DNA of 64,000 bases from Nitrospinaceae bacterium (GCA_028278405.1 JANQEK010000003.1:1-64000), one strand, 5' to 3'; counted from the first letter of the stretch, positions 46,528-56,411 are shown. Notes: a model not told the origin generated them from the sequence alone. Translations and numbers: made by a program.

Positions 46528-47517
46528 ATGATCCTTACGGGGGATGTTGGAGGGACCAAAGTCAATCTGGCTCTTTTCGAAATCAAAAAGGGAATCCCCA
46601 GCTTATCAGCGGAAAACAATTACACCAGTCGAGATTATTCCAGTCTGACCCACCTGCTTGAACGGTTTCTTAAAGAAACACAACCGAAACTCACCCACGC
46701 CTGCTTTGGAGCGGCGGGACCCGTGCACGAAGGCCGGTGCCGTGTTACTCATCTACCGTGGAAAATCGACGTTGATGAATTGAAATCTCTCTTGGGAATC
46801 GATTCCGTTTCACTGATCAATGATCTGGCAGCGCTTGCCTGTGCGGTTCCTCATCTGACCCCAGAAGAATTGGAAATGATTCAGGAAGGTCAGCGAGATT
46901 CCAAAGGGAATATTGCCGTTCTGGCTGCGGGGACCGGATTGGGGCAGGCATTTCTCATTTCGGAACGGAAAGAGGGCTACCGGGTAGTGGAAACCGAAGG
47001 GGGGCAATGCGATTTTCCTGCCCGCAACGCACTGGAAATCAGCCTTAGAGAATATCTCAGCCAATTGTCTTCTCGGGTTTGTATTGAAGATGTTTTATCC
47101 GGACCCGGTTTGATCCGAATATTTGAGTTTATGAAGGAGCGCGATCACGCCACCGAACCCAAATGGTTGGCGGAAGAATTTGAGCAGGAAGATCCGGCGT
47201 CGGTGATTTCCCGTAACGGTTTGTCCAAAAAATTTGTATCCTGTGAGAACGCTCTCGAGTTATTTGCATCCATTTATGGCGCAGTGGCAGGTAACCTGGC
47301 GCTTCAGGTTATGGCACGGGGCGGGGTATACATCGGCGGAGGGATCGCCCCCGAAATATTGCCTCTTTTGAAATCGGACTTATTCTTGGAAGCGTTTCGC
47401 GATAAGGGGAAATTCAGGGATTTCATGGAGCAGGTCCCGGTGAAAGTTATTACGAACAAAAGGGCTCCGCTGCTGGGAGCAGCCCATTTTGCGCTGGGAG
47501 AAAATAAGATTCAGTGA
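46528..47517 (+). CDS. glk: Glucokinase
   Basis: The 329-residue enzyme phosphorylates glucose with ATP. The ATP-binding GDVGGTKVNLALFE motif is at residues 5-18, the LINDLAALA segment near 93, and the phosphate-2 GTGLGQAF motif near 137. It is of the GlkA/E. coli type, not the ROK type with a zinc CxCGxxGC motif. Together with pgi and tal it forms a sugar-phosphate block. Confidence 0.94.
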   Translation: MILTGDVGGTKVNLALFEIKKGIPSLSAENNYTSRDYSSLTHLLERFLKETQPKLTHACFGAAGPVHEGRCRVTHLPWKIDVDELKSLLGIDSVSLINDLAALACAVPHLTPEELEMIQEGQRDSKGNIAVLAAGTGLGQAFLISERKEGYRVVETEGGQCDFPARNALEISLREYLSQLSSRVCIEDVLSGPGLIRIFEFMKERDHATEPKWLAEEFEQEDPASVISRNGLSKKFVSCENALELFASIYGAVAGNLALQVMARGGVYIGGGIAPEILPLLKSDLFLEAFRDKGKFRDFMEQVPVKVITNKRAPLLGAAHFALGENKIQ

Positions 47518-47565
47518 TATGGTGGCAGTTTTTATTTGTTCAACAGTGTGTCTAGGAATGGAAAC

Positions 47566-48780
47566 ATGAAGAAGAAATTGAATAAAATTGTTCTGGCCTA
47601 TTCGGGTGGGTTGGACACTTCAGTCATTATCAAATGGCTGAAAGAAGAGTACGAAGCTGAGGTCATCGCATTCTGCGCTGATCTCGGGCAAGGGGAGGAA
47701 TTGGACCCGGTCCGGGAAAAGGCTCTCGCTACTGGAGCGAGTAAAGTCTATATCGAGGACTTGAAGGAGGAATTCGTCCAGGATTTCGTATTCCCCATGT
47801 TGCGGGCCAATGCTTTTTACGAGAATAACTATTTGTTAGGTACCTCTATCGCCCGTCCCTTGATCGCCAAAGAGCAGATTCGGGTGGCCGGTCTCGAAAA
47901 TGCCGAAGGAGTATCGCACGGAGCCACAGGCAAGGGCAACGATCAGGTACGGTTCGAATTGACCTACATGACCCTCAACCCGGATATCACCATCATCGCG
48001 CCTTGGCGGGAATGGAATCTCGACTCGCGCACCAGCCTGTTCGATTATGCCACCAGTCACGGCATCCCCGTTCCTGTGACCAAGGACAAGCCATACAGCA
48101 TGGACAGGAACCTGTTCCATATCAGCTACGAAGGCGGAGTTCTGGAAGATCCCTGGTACGAGCCACACGAGGAAATGTTTCTTTTATCCGTGTCTCCGGA
48201 GAAAGCCCCGGATCAGCCAACAGTACTTGAAATTCAATATGAAAACGGCGATCCTGTAGCTATTGATGGAGAGCGGATGAGCCCGGCTCATTTGCTGGCC
48301 CGAATGAATGAAATCGGTGGGCAAAACGGGATTGGACGGATCGATATCGTTGAAAACCGCTTTGTTGGAATGAAATCGCGGGGTGTTTATGAAACTCCCG
48401 GCGGCACTATTCTGCACGCCGCCCATCGGGATCTGGAGACCATCACAGTCGATCGGGAAGTGATGCATCTTCGGGATTCACTCATACCGGCCTATGCGCG
48501 GTTGGTATATAATGGGATGTGGTATTCTCCGGAACGGCTTCTGCTTCAGAAGATGATCGATGAAGTGCAGAATACGGTAACCGGGACTGTCCGCCTCAAA
48601 TTGTATAAAGGCAACTGCATTGTTACGGGACGCAAAGCGGACCGCTCTCTTTATTGCCCGGAAACCGCGTCTTTTGAAAAGGACGAGGTTTACCGTCAAA
48701 ATGATGCCGAGGGATTTATCAGGCTCCACGCTCTCCGATTAAAGCGTTTTTCGGAAATCCTTGGTGACAAACTGTTCTAA
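47566..48780 (+). CDS. argG: Argininosuccinate synthase
   Basis: The 404-residue enzyme joins citrulline and aspartate with ATP in arginine synthesis. The P-loop-like AYSGGLDTS (residues 9-17) and the [16 protein letters not shown] segment are clear. ATG 47566 has AGGA upstream; the frame extends ten codons further but without a ribosome site. It sits between glk and the response regulator, with no other arginine gene in the window. Confidence 0.97.
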   Translation: MKKKLNKIVLAYSGGLDTSVIIKWLKEEYEAEVIAFCADLGQGEELDPVREKALATGASKVYIEDLKEEFVQDFVFPMLRANAFYENNYLLGTSIARPLIAKEQIRVAGLENAEGVSHGATGKGNDQVRFELTYMTLNPDITIIAPWREWNLDSRTSLFDYATSHGIPVPVTKDKPYSMDRNLFHISYEGGVLEDPWYEPHEEMFLLSVSPEKAPDQPTVLEIQYENGDPVAIDGERMSPAHLLARMNEIGGQNGIGRIDIVENRFVGMKSRGVYETPGGTILHAAHRDLETITVDREVMHLRDSLIPAYARLVYNGMWYSPERLLLQKMIDEVQNTVTGTVRLKLYKGNCIVTGRKADRSLYCPETASFEKDEVYRQNDAEGFIRLHALRLKRFSEILGDKLF

Positions 48781-48788
48781 ACCATCAC

Positions 48789-50186
48789 ATGAGTCGTATT
48801 TTAGTCGTCGACAATGAAAAAAGCATGCGGGAAATGCTTTCCATTGCCCTGGAAAAAGAAGGGTATGAGGTGGAAACCGCCCGCAACGGCGAAGTTGCGG
48901 TCGAAATGGTCGAAAAAGACAGTTACGATGTGGTGATTACCGATATTAACATGCCCCGTTCCAACGGCATTGATGTTCTGGATGCCGTTAACCGTGTCCG
49001 TCCGGAAACACCGGTTATTATGATGACCGGTTACGCCTCTCCCGAAACTGCTGTCGAAACCATGAAGAAAGGCGCTTACGATTATATTACCAAGCCTTTC
49101 AATATGGAGGATTTCAAGCTTGTCATTCGTAATGCTTCTGAAAAGAAGCAATTGACCGAAGAAAATACCTACCTTAAATACGCTCTTAAAGACAAGTATC
49201 AGTTTGGCAACATCATCGGCAAAAACGAGGGCATGAGGAAGGTGTTCGATTATATCGAAAAAGTCAGCAACAGCAATGCAACGGTTCTAGTCGGGGGTGA
49301 AAGCGGTACCGGAAAAGAGTTGGTCGCCAAAGCGCTCCACTATAACAGTTCCCGAAAAAACTATCCGTTTATTTCCATTAACTGCGGTGCCATGCCGGAA
49401 AACTTGTTGGAAAGCGAACTCTTCGGACATGAAAAGGGCGCTTTTACCAGCGCGGATTCCACCAAAGTCGGATTGATGGAAGTAGCGAATAAAGGAACGT
49501 TTTTTCTGGATGAAGTTTATGATGCTCCACTTACGATTCAGGTCAAACTGTTGCGGGTCCTGCAGGAGCGGGAAATAACGCGGGTCGGAGGCACCCAGCC
49601 CATCAAAGTCGATCTGCGTATTATTGCGGCCACCAACCGGGATTTGGCCGAAGGGGTCAAGCAGAAGGTGTTCCGCGAAGACCTGTATTACCGCTTGAAA
49701 GTTATTGCGATTGAATTGCCTCCTCTTCGCAGGCGGAAAGAGGACATCCCACTGCTGGTCCAGCACTTTATCAACAAGTACAACGAACAGCATGACAAGG
49801 ACCATAAGATTCAGGGGATCCAGCCAGATGCACTGAAGTGCCTGGAGAATTACGAGTGGCCGGGCAATATTCGTGAATTGGAAAATACGATTGAACGGGC
49901 AGTGGTTTTGGAAGCAAACGACTTGATTGGCGTATCCAGTCTTCCGGAAGAGATATTTCAGGCGCCTACTCCTGCGGACAACCTGATACCCTCCATTGCA
50001 GGAGACGATCCCATAGATTTGGAGAAAACCCTGGACAACATCGAAAAGAGCATGCTTCTGGGAGCTTTGAACAAAACAGATGGAATGATTAACAAAGCCG
50101 CCAAACTTCTGAACCTGAGCTTTCGTTCGATGCGCTATCGGGTTAAAAAGCACAATATCAACGCCAAATCCGAAGGAAATGAGTGA
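48789..50186 (+). CDS. Sigma-54-dependent response regulator (NtrC/PilR family)
   Basis: The 465-residue regulator has a receiver domain (phospho-acceptor Asp52), an AAA+ domain with Walker A GGESGTGKE at 169-177 and Walker B with DE at 241-242, and a Fis-type helix-turn-helix (RSMRYRVKKHNI at the end, a PilR-like ending). The sigma-54 contact loop is GAFTSA (217-222) rather than GAFTGA, and the following Walker B region reads DEVYDAP. No histidine kinase gene is adjacent, so the partner is unknown. It begins eight bases after argG. Confidence 0.92.
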   Translation: MSRILVVDNEKSMREMLSIALEKEGYEVETARNGEVAVEMVEKDSYDVVITDINMPRSNGIDVLDAVNRVRPETPVIMMTGYASPETAVETMKKGAYDYITKPFNMEDFKLVIRNASEKKQLTEENTYLKYALKDKYQFGNIIGKNEGMRKVFDYIEKVSNSNATVLVGGESGTGKELVAKALHYNSSRKNYPFISINCGAMPENLLESELFGHEKGAFTSADSTKVGLMEVANKGTFFLDEVYDAPLTIQVKLLRVLQEREITRVGGTQPIKVDLRIIAATNRDLAEGVKQKVFREDLYYRLKVIAIELPPLRRRKEDIPLLVQHFINKYNEQHDKDHKIQGIQPDALKCLENYEWPGNIRELENTIERAVVLEANDLIGVSSLPEEIFQAPTPADNLIPSIAGDDPIDLEKTLDNIEKSMLLGALNKTDGMINKAAKLLNLSFRSMRYRVKKHNINAKSEGNE

Positions 50187-52249
50187 GCCTGTTCCCACGG
50201 CCACATCCTATGCCGGATCCCCTTCAAATGATACGTCTTTACTTCGCAATACTCTGCTGGTTGTTTGTTGCAGTGGCAACTGTTTCTGCCCAGGATTTTG
50301 AATCCATTCAGGGCGCAGACACTTTGTTTGCCAAAGCAGAGACTTTATATCATGAAGACAAGTTATTGGACTCCCGCGGTTCCTATGAGGATTTTCTAAG
50401 GGCCTTTTCAACGGATTCCAGAGCTCCCAAAGCCGCCATGCGGTTGGGGCAAATTGATTACAAGAATAAGTCCTACCTTTCGGCTCTCAGGCACTATCAG
50501 TATTTTCTGGAAACTTTTCCTCATTCCACGCTGGCTTACAGTGTCAAACTGGATATGGGCCGATGCTATTTTGAATTGGAACGCTATCCCGAAGCTGAAA
50601 AAGTGCTACGGGAAACGGTCCAACTCAATCCTGATCCGGTTCAAAAATGGCAAGCCTTTGTTTACCTGGGATACATTGACGACAAACGTTTGGAGCTGGA
50701 AAAGGCTTTTAAAAAATTCAAACAAATTAAAGAAAGAAGCCCTTATCCGGAAATCAAACAGGAAGCCACCGATTACATTAAAGGGATTGTCAATGAAAAA
50801 CTAGACAAGAAACAATTGGTATCCCTTTCCAAGTCTCTGGGTTCTGAATTTCCTGCCGATTTGATTTTGCAAAGGTTGATTTCAATTTACAGGGTCGAGC
50901 GCGATTTGGGGAATTATCAAATTGCTCTGGAGAATTTCAATTTCCGTTTTCCCAGCCATGAGTTGAAAGAATACTACGAAAAATTACTGATCCGATTGAA
51001 AACCGATCCGAATAGGGTCATACGAATCGGCGTGGTACTCCCTTTATCGGGGAAGCGGGCGATTGTAGGACAGCGGGTTCTGCAGGGAGTTCAATTGGCG
51101 ATTAATCAGCTGTCGGCGCGGGATAAAAGTCGGCTGGAAATTGTGGTGAAAGACTCCGGGTTGGGTCGGGAGATTGTCCAGGTGGTGGAAGAACTGGCTC
51201 AAGACCCTAATGTCATCGGTATTATCGGGCCGGTATTGACGAAGGATGTGGAAAGTATTATTCCCATTATTGAAAAGTATCAATTGCCTATTTTTACTCC
51301 CACCGCTTCGACTCACGGGCTGGCGGAAAAAAGTCCTTACATCTTTAGGAACGCGCTTACCAAGGAATTGCAGGCCAGTTATCTGGCTCGGCATGCGGTC
51401 AACGAACTGCAGTTGTACCGCTTTGTGGTGGTCTACCCCACCGAGACCTATGGGGAAATCATGCGGAAGGTGTTTGAGGATGAAGTTCGCTCCTTCGGCG
51501 GGCATATTGTCGAATCTATACCCTACGAGCGGACGCAGACGGACTTTAGAAAGCAAATTTTAAAGATCGGTGGAATGGCCGATGACCGGTTGAAAGCCCG
51601 GATTCAGAGACATATCAAGCGAGGCACACAGCCCCGGCCCTTGAACGATAAGGGTATCAAGTCCAGGCCACTGGTCGAAGGCGGGCTTTATGCAGACGAC
51701 CAGGTGGAAGCCCTGAAGGTTGCCTTGGAATTGAATTACGATGCGATCTTTATTCCCGGATCTTACGATAAAGTAAGGTTGATCGTACCTCAGCTTGCTT
51801 TTTACAATATTGAAGAAGTCTTGTTGATGGGAGGCAATGGCTGGCACTCCCGCGAATTAGTGGATAGCGCCCGGAATTATTTAAAGAATGTTCTATTTGT
51901 AGACGGGTTTTATGCAGATTCACGAAACGAGAGAACAGTTAAATTTGTGGATATGTTCCTCTCCACGTTTGGGCAGAACCCTACCATTCATTCGGCTCAA
52001 TCGTACGATATTGCAAATGTGTTTTTGAAGTTCGTCCTGGAGGAAAGGGCTTACAACCGTCTGGATGTGTTGGAAAAATTACGTGCTCTTAAAGATTATC
52101 CCGGTGTGTCTGGGGATACTACGATTTTACCCTCCGGCGACTCTCACAAATCCCTCGTCAAGTTGACCGTGAGAGAGGGTGATATCGCCGAAGAACTTCC
52201 CGAAAATGCGGTCGTTCAACCCCTGGAAGATGAAGATGAAATCCCCTAA
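50183..52249 (+). CDS. TPR plus periplasmic-binding-fold protein, LpoA-like
   Basis: The 688-residue secreted protein has a signal segment (about residues 16-36), TPR-type helices (about 40-270) and a type I periplasmic-binding (Peripla_BP_6/LivK-like) domain from about residue 278. This TPR plus binding-protein layout is that of LpoA, the outer-membrane activator of PBP1A in E. coli. Unlike LpoA, no lipobox cysteine is seen, so it may be soluble. GTG 50183 overlaps the regulator stop and has AAGGA upstream; ATG 50210 is an alternative. It converges on the PBP1A gene. Confidence 0.82.
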   Translation: MSLFPRPHPMPDPLQMIRLYFAILCWLFVAVATVSAQDFESIQGADTLFAKAETLYHEDKLLDSRGSYEDFLRAFSTDSRAPKAAMRLGQIDYKNKSYLSALRHYQYFLETFPHSTLAYSVKLDMGRCYFELERYPEAEKVLRETVQLNPDPVQKWQAFVYLGYIDDKRLELEKAFKKFKQIKERSPYPEIKQEATDYIKGIVNEKLDKKQLVSLSKSLGSEFPADLILQRLISIYRVERDLGNYQIALENFNFRFPSHELKEYYEKLLIRLKTDPNRVIRIGVVLPLSGKRAIVGQRVLQGVQLAINQLSARDKSRLEIVVKDSGLGREIVQVVEELAQDPNVIGIIGPVLTKDVESIIPIIEKYQLPIFTPTASTHGLAEKSPYIFRNALTKELQASYLARHAVNELQLYRFVVVYPTETYGEIMRKVFEDEVRSFGGHIVESIPYERTQTDFRKQILKIGGMADDRLKARIQRHIKRGTQPRPLNDKGIKSRPLVEGGLYADDQVEALKVALELNYDAIFIPGSYDKVRLIVPQLAFYNIEEVLLMGGNGWHSRELVDSARNYLKNVLFVDGFYADSRNERTVKFVDMFLSTFGQNPTIHSAQSYDIANVFLKFVLEERAYNRLDVLEKLRALKDYPGVSGDTTILPSGDSHKSLVKLTVREGDIAEELPENAVVQPLEDEDEIP

Positions 52250-54747
52250 AAGGTGTTTTCTTCCAGCGGATTGATTCCTGAAGTATTCTTGTCAGGAAGA
52301 TTCTCGTTTAAAAATACTTCAAATCGTCCATCCGGATCATCAAAGGTGGTTTCCTCTCCGGTTTTCTGATTTACTTTGATGTAGGTCACATCGTTAGGAA
52401 TGGGAAAGCTTTTAACGGGTACATTCTTTAACGCTTCCCCCATGTACTTGAGCCAGATAGGTATCGCTGTCCGAGTCCCAGTCTCATTCACTCCCAATGA
52501 TTCATCTTCATCTTTTCCGACCCAAACGCCGGTGACCAGCTCTGGAGAGAACCCAATAAACCATGCATCGTTATAATCGTTGGTGGTTCCGGTTTTCCCT
52601 GCAATGGGACGGTGTAAGGTTTCTTGAATAATGTGAGCTGTTCCGTGTTGAACCACGCTCTCCATCAGGCTCGTGATCATAAAGGCCATTCCCGTGGAAA
52701 TGACGGGTTCTCCTACAGGCTCGTAGGTATAAAGAATCTCATCGCTCCGGTCCTTGATGTAACGGATAGGCCCCGGAGGTAGACGGACTCCCTGGTTCGC
52801 GAAGATGGAATAGGCGGATACCAGTTCGTACAAGGTCACACCGGATGAGCCCAGAGCAATGGACAGGTTGTTCGACAGTGGAGTCGTGATCCCCAAACGG
52901 CGCGCCATCTGAATGGCTTTGGGGACACCCGTATTTTGGAGAAGCTTGATGGTTACTACATTGCGGGAATGGGTCAGCGCTGTCCGCAGAGAAGTGGGGC
53001 CGTAGAATTTCTTTTCAAAGTTGACCGGTTTCCATTTACCGAAAGTATCCTCTTTTTCCTTGAAGATAATGGGTGAATCGATAACGATGCTTGCCGGTGT
53101 GTAGCCGTCTTGAATCGCTGTAGCGAAAATAATAGGCTTGAAGGCCGAGCCGGGTTGACGTATCGCTTGCGTGGCCCGGTTGAATTGACTTTTGCTGAAA
53201 TCATAACCGCCGACCATCGCCTTGATGTAACCGGTGGAAGGTTCCATACTGATTAAACCTGCTTGCGCTTCGGGCTCCTGTTCCAGACCCAGGTCCCAAC
53301 CGCCTTTTTCCAACGCTGCCAGAATTTTAACCTCGATGAGATCACCCTTCGACAAAGCTTCCTTGGGGTCGGTGATTTGATGGTATTTGCCATCCAGTTT
53401 CGAATTGGGTTCGCGAGCCCAGTCCATATTTTCCAGGCGTATGATTCCCTGGTCGCCTCCAAGATAAACGGTAACTTCTTCGTCTTTGATCTGAGTAACG
53501 ATGCCTTTGACCAGCTCACCTTCCTTAAAAGGAATAATGGGGAATGAGGTCTCGGTTTCCGTTTCAGCAAGCGGATTGTTGGTCGCTTCGCCGGGTGTGA
53601 GATTTTCTGCATCGCTGGCTTCGGACTCGTTTTCTCTGGTTCCAGCGGACCGTTGGTTGAGTTCCATCAGCAGGTTGTTGAGAACCTGGATGTCTTGATC
53701 GGGATTAACCCTGTCCAGGGGACCGCGGTATCCATAACGTTTGTCCGCCAGTCGCAAGCCGTCAATCAAGGCTTGTTCTGCAGCTTTCTGCTTCTCCAGG
53801 TTCAGGGTGGTGTAGATTTTCATTCCATCCTGGTAAAGTTGTTTGCTCCCGTAATTCTCTTGAATGAACTGGCGGATATGCTCAATAAAGTAAGGGGCCT
53901 TATTGAGCATGCCTTTGACTTCTCCCAATTCAAGAGGTTCTGACAGGGCTGCATGCATTTCCTCTTCGGTAATAAAACCATGATATTCCATACGGCGGAT
54001 CGCATGGTCCCGCCGCTTCAATGCCTTGTTGAGATTGTTGTAGGGGGAATAATGCGTCGGAGCCTTGGGTAAGGAAGCGATCATGGCGCATTCACTGATC
54101 GTTAGATCCTTTAACTCTTTTCCGAAATAGGTGCGCGCTGCCGCCGCGACTCCATAACTGCCGTGCCCGTAATAAATCTGATTCAAATACATCTCCAGGA
54201 TTTCATCCTTACTGAAAATCAACTCCATTCGAACCGCCAGGATAGCCTCCCGAATCTTTCGTTCGAACTTTTTCTGGGGCGACAAATACAGGGTTTTGGT
54301 CAGCTGCTGGGTGATCGTGCTGGCGCCTTCCACCACGTGGCCCGCTCGATAGTTAGCGATCGAGGCCCGAATAATGGCCTTGGGGTCGATTCCCAAATGG
54401 TAGTAAAAACTGGAATCCTCCACTGCCAAGGTCGCTTGTTTCAAGCGTAGGGGAATCTGGTCGAACCCCACCATGATCCGCTTTTCAATAAAGAACTCCG
54501 CGATCAATTCGTCCGTGTCCGAATAGACCTTGGTGATGATATTGGGCTGATATTCCTTGAGAGCCCGGACATCTGGGAGGTCGCTGGAGTATTTGAAGTA
54601 CAGGATGCCAGCCCCTGTAAAACCGATTACGAGGCAGCTCAGAAAGCCCCATAAAGTGACTTTCAGTAAAATACTTTTCCAGGTTCTGGGTTTATGACTC
54701 CGGTTGAAACCTGGAGTCACTTTTTGATTTTTTAGAATATTTTTCAT
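52246..54747 (-). CDS. mrcA: Class A penicillin-binding protein, PBP1A type
   Basis: The 833-residue bifunctional enzyme has an N-terminal membrane helix (about residues 27-51), a glycosyltransferase domain with Glu110 (EDSSFYYHLG), a central OB-type insert (about 390-490, with a Glu/Ser-rich linker before it) and a transpeptidase domain with Ser534 (SAFK) and KTGT at 718-721. The insert is typical of PBP1A. Its stop codon overlaps that of the convergent LpoA-like gene by four bases, leaving no space for a terminator. Confidence 0.95.
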   Translation of the reverse strand: MKNILKNQKVTPGFNRSHKPRTWKSILLKVTLWGFLSCLVIGFTGAGILYFKYSSDLPDVRALKEYQPNIITKVYSDTDELIAEFFIEKRIMVGFDQIPLRLKQATLAVEDSSFYYHLGIDPKAIIRASIANYRAGHVVEGASTITQQLTKTLYLSPQKKFERKIREAILAVRMELIFSKDEILEMYLNQIYYGHGSYGVAAAARTYFGKELKDLTISECAMIASLPKAPTHYSPYNNLNKALKRRDHAIRRMEYHGFITEEEMHAALSEPLELGEVKGMLNKAPYFIEHIRQFIQENYGSKQLYQDGMKIYTTLNLEKQKAAEQALIDGLRLADKRYGYRGPLDRVNPDQDIQVLNNLLMELNQRSAGTRENESEASDAENLTPGEATNNPLAETETETSFPIIPFKEGELVKGIVTQIKDEEVTVYLGGDQGIIRLENMDWAREPNSKLDGKYHQITDPKEALSKGDLIEVKILAALEKGGWDLGLEQEPEAQAGLISMEPSTGYIKAMVGGYDFSKSQFNRATQAIRQPGSAFKPIIFATAIQDGYTPASIVIDSPIIFKEKEDTFGKWKPVNFEKKFYGPTSLRTALTHSRNVVTIKLLQNTGVPKAIQMARRLGITTPLSNNLSIALGSSGVTLYELVSAYSIFANQGVRLPPGPIRYIKDRSDEILYTYEPVGEPVISTGMAFMITSLMESVVQHGTAHIIQETLHRPIAGKTGTTNDYNDAWFIGFSPELVTGVWVGKDEDESLGVNETGTRTAIPIWLKYMGEALKNVPVKSFPIPNDVTYIKVNQKTGEETTFDDPDGRFEVFLNENLPDKNTSGINPLEENTF

Positions 54748-54795
54748 GGCTAAATTATAATTTCGCGATGAAGTTAATAAACACTGTGCCTGATT

Positions 54796-55209
54796 CTAAA
54801 GCCGGCCTTCCTCCAGGTCGATCAAATCCACCCAAGTGGTTATATCTGTTCTGGAGGAATCCAGTCCATCGCGGATCTCATGAAAGGTCTCCCATTTTTC
54901 AGGGTTGTCGGGTTGGCTTTTCAAAATTTTGAGATTTGCCGCCTGTTTGTCTTCGGAAGATTGGTTCTGGCATTGCAAGGTGATCCAAGTTGATAGATCC
55001 TCCTCTGAAGCGTCGCAGGCCTTTTTCTGGAATGTGTCCGAATCCACTTTCAGAAATTCCAGCATAATTTTGTCCATGGGGCAGGGATAGATATAATCTC
55101 CCAAAGTGTTTTGTCGGGCGGCGCGCGCCTTGTCGATCATTCTCGGGATATGAACCAAACCTGCCATTTTCTCTCTGGGACCTCTGGGAAATTCCTGGGT
55201 CAGGTCCAT
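54796..55209 (-). CDS. DUF5069 protein
   Basis: The 137-residue cytoplasmic protein opens with the family pattern DLTQEFPRGPREKMAGLVHI and PRMIDKARA (about residues 2-31). The rest is helical, with several Cys, Gln and Asp. The family is widespread in planctomycetes, cyanobacteria and relatives, and has no known function. Its stop lies 48 bases before the PBP1A start. Confidence 0.88.
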   Translation of the reverse strand: MDLTQEFPRGPREKMAGLVHIPRMIDKARAARQNTLGDYIYPCPMDKIMLEFLKVDSDTFQKKACDASEEDLSTWITLQCQNQSSEDKQAANLKILKSQPDNPEKWETFHEIRDGLDSSRTDITTWVDLIDLEEGRL

Positions 55210-55247
55210 TGGTATTCTGCTTTATGGATTCGAGAGGTCACGAGCTT

Positions 55248-55715
55248 TCAATCCAATCGGACTCGACTGAGGTTTTTGAAAAATTTTGATTTCTTGATGG
55301 CGGCAACGCCTTCTTCTCCCAGGTTGTTGCGAAACAGATCCAGTGTGTTCAGTTGGGGAAAGTGTTCCGATGCTGCCAGATGCCGGGCACCTTCTCCTCC
55401 AATTTTATTGAATTTTAGAATCAGCTGTTCCAGCTGGCCCAGATTGGAGGCATTGGCAATGATCTGGGCTCCCTCGCCGGTAATTTCATTCGATTTCAGG
55501 TTTAGAATTTTCAAATTACCGAGGTGGGGGCTTGCCATCAGGGCAGCGACTCCGACATCGCTAATTCCATTGTCCCCCAACTCTAGACGAGTCACCTGGG
55601 CCAGAACTTCCATTTCAGCTAAAGCTTTGACCCCGTCATCACCTACGTTGGAATTTTCGAGCTCCAGGGTATTACCGTTAACCAGATTTTGTTTGACCAG
55701 CTCTTCGATGGGCAT
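55248..55715 (-). CDS. Leucine-rich-repeat protein (ribonuclease-inhibitor type)
   Basis: The frame encodes about five LRR units of the RI type (pattern LxxLxLxxNxIxxxGxxxL), forming a short solenoid for protein binding. I place the start at ATG 55715 because it gives a compact LRR protein of 155 residues with a GGAAA site upstream. The frame continues to TTG 55790, which would add 25 residues without a good ribosome site. There is no signal peptide. It lies 38 bases before the DUF5069 gene in the same direction. Confidence 0.75.
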   Translation of the reverse strand: MPIEELVKQNLVNGNTLELENSNVGDDGVKALAEMEVLAQVTRLELGDNGISDVGVAALMASPHLGNLKILNLKSNEITGEGAQIIANASNLGQLEQLILKFNKIGGEGARHLAASEHFPQLNTLDLFRNNLGEEGVAAIKKSKFFKNLSRVRLD

Positions 55716-55954
55716 GGATTGAGGATTTCCGGTGTTGACAGGGCTTGAAACTGCAGCAATCAGTTTATTGAATTTCCTGCGTCCGTTCAAGCCCTTAGCA
55801 CCATAATATTTTCAGTATCTTTTGCGAAATAATCGAAAATTTGAGGCGGTGATTTTCTATTGGAAAATCGCAATATAAAAAGAGGATATCCAAAGGTGAT
55901 GGTTAAAAGAGCGTTATTTTAGGGGCTTTGGGGGTATTGCCGAGTTTAAGAAAA

Positions 55955-55984
55955 TTGTTTTTTGATCTCGGAAAATGATAGACT
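55955..55984 (+). promoter_or_regulatory. Candidate promoter of the small TPR gene
   Basis: TTGTTT (55955-55960), an 18-base spacer and TAGACT (55979-55984), with TG just before the -10 element, precede the gene by 46 bases. Further upstream, GATTTTC (55851-55857) and GAAAATC (55863-55869) form an inverted repeat that may be an operator. Confidence 0.42.
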
Positions 55985-56030
55985 TAATCGTCAAAATTAC
56001 TCCTCTAAACTTCTTTGGGAGAAATACCCT

Positions 56031-56390
56031 ATGAAAAAGGTCATGCTTGTTTTGACAGCTTTATGTTTGCTCGGTCTTCCGGTGACTTCCTTTGCAGGAG
56101 AAGGCCCCATGTCGCTGCCAGAGGGCTCCAACCCCAGTGCGGTGAAACATAACAAAGAAGGAATCGATCATTGGGGTCAGGGACACTATGATGTTGCCTT
56201 AAAGCATTTTCAGGCAGCCTCCAAAGCGGACTCGTCTATCGCTGAAACGCATTTCAACGAAGCGATTTCTCTGGATAAACTGGGACGACACGGCGAGGCC
56301 ACCATGCATTTCAAAGCGGCGAAAAAGCGCGCGGGTGGCAACAAGGCGATCCTCAATTCGCCAATCCTGAACGGTCACCTCGGACACTAA
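56031..56390 (+). CDS. Small periplasmic TPR protein
   Basis: The 119-residue protein has a signal peptide (residues 1-22, ending SFAG) and a TPR pair (about residues 44-100: HWGQGHYDVALKHFQAA and ETHFNEAISLDKLGRHGEA), so it acts as a periplasmic protein-binding module. GGGAGAA precedes the ATG. A hairpin terminator follows. The partner is unknown. Confidence 0.8.
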   Translation: MKKVMLVLTALCLLGLPVTSFAGEGPMSLPEGSNPSAVKHNKEGIDHWGQGHYDVALKHFQAASKADSSIAETHFNEAISLDKLGRHGEATMHFKAAKKRAGGNKAILNSPILNGHLGH

Positions 56391-56411
56391 TCTGGTTTTT
56401 AACTTCGCGAG

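Noticed and set aside
49287-50204. 305-residue open frame opposite the response regulator
   Set aside because: Antisense to a gene with complete receiver, AAA+ and HTH domains.
50183-52249. Amino acid ABC receptor (LivK) working with the OppBC pair at 28-29.7 kb
   Set aside because: The folds belong to different transporter families, the genes are 20 kb apart, and the TPR part points to an LpoA-like role.
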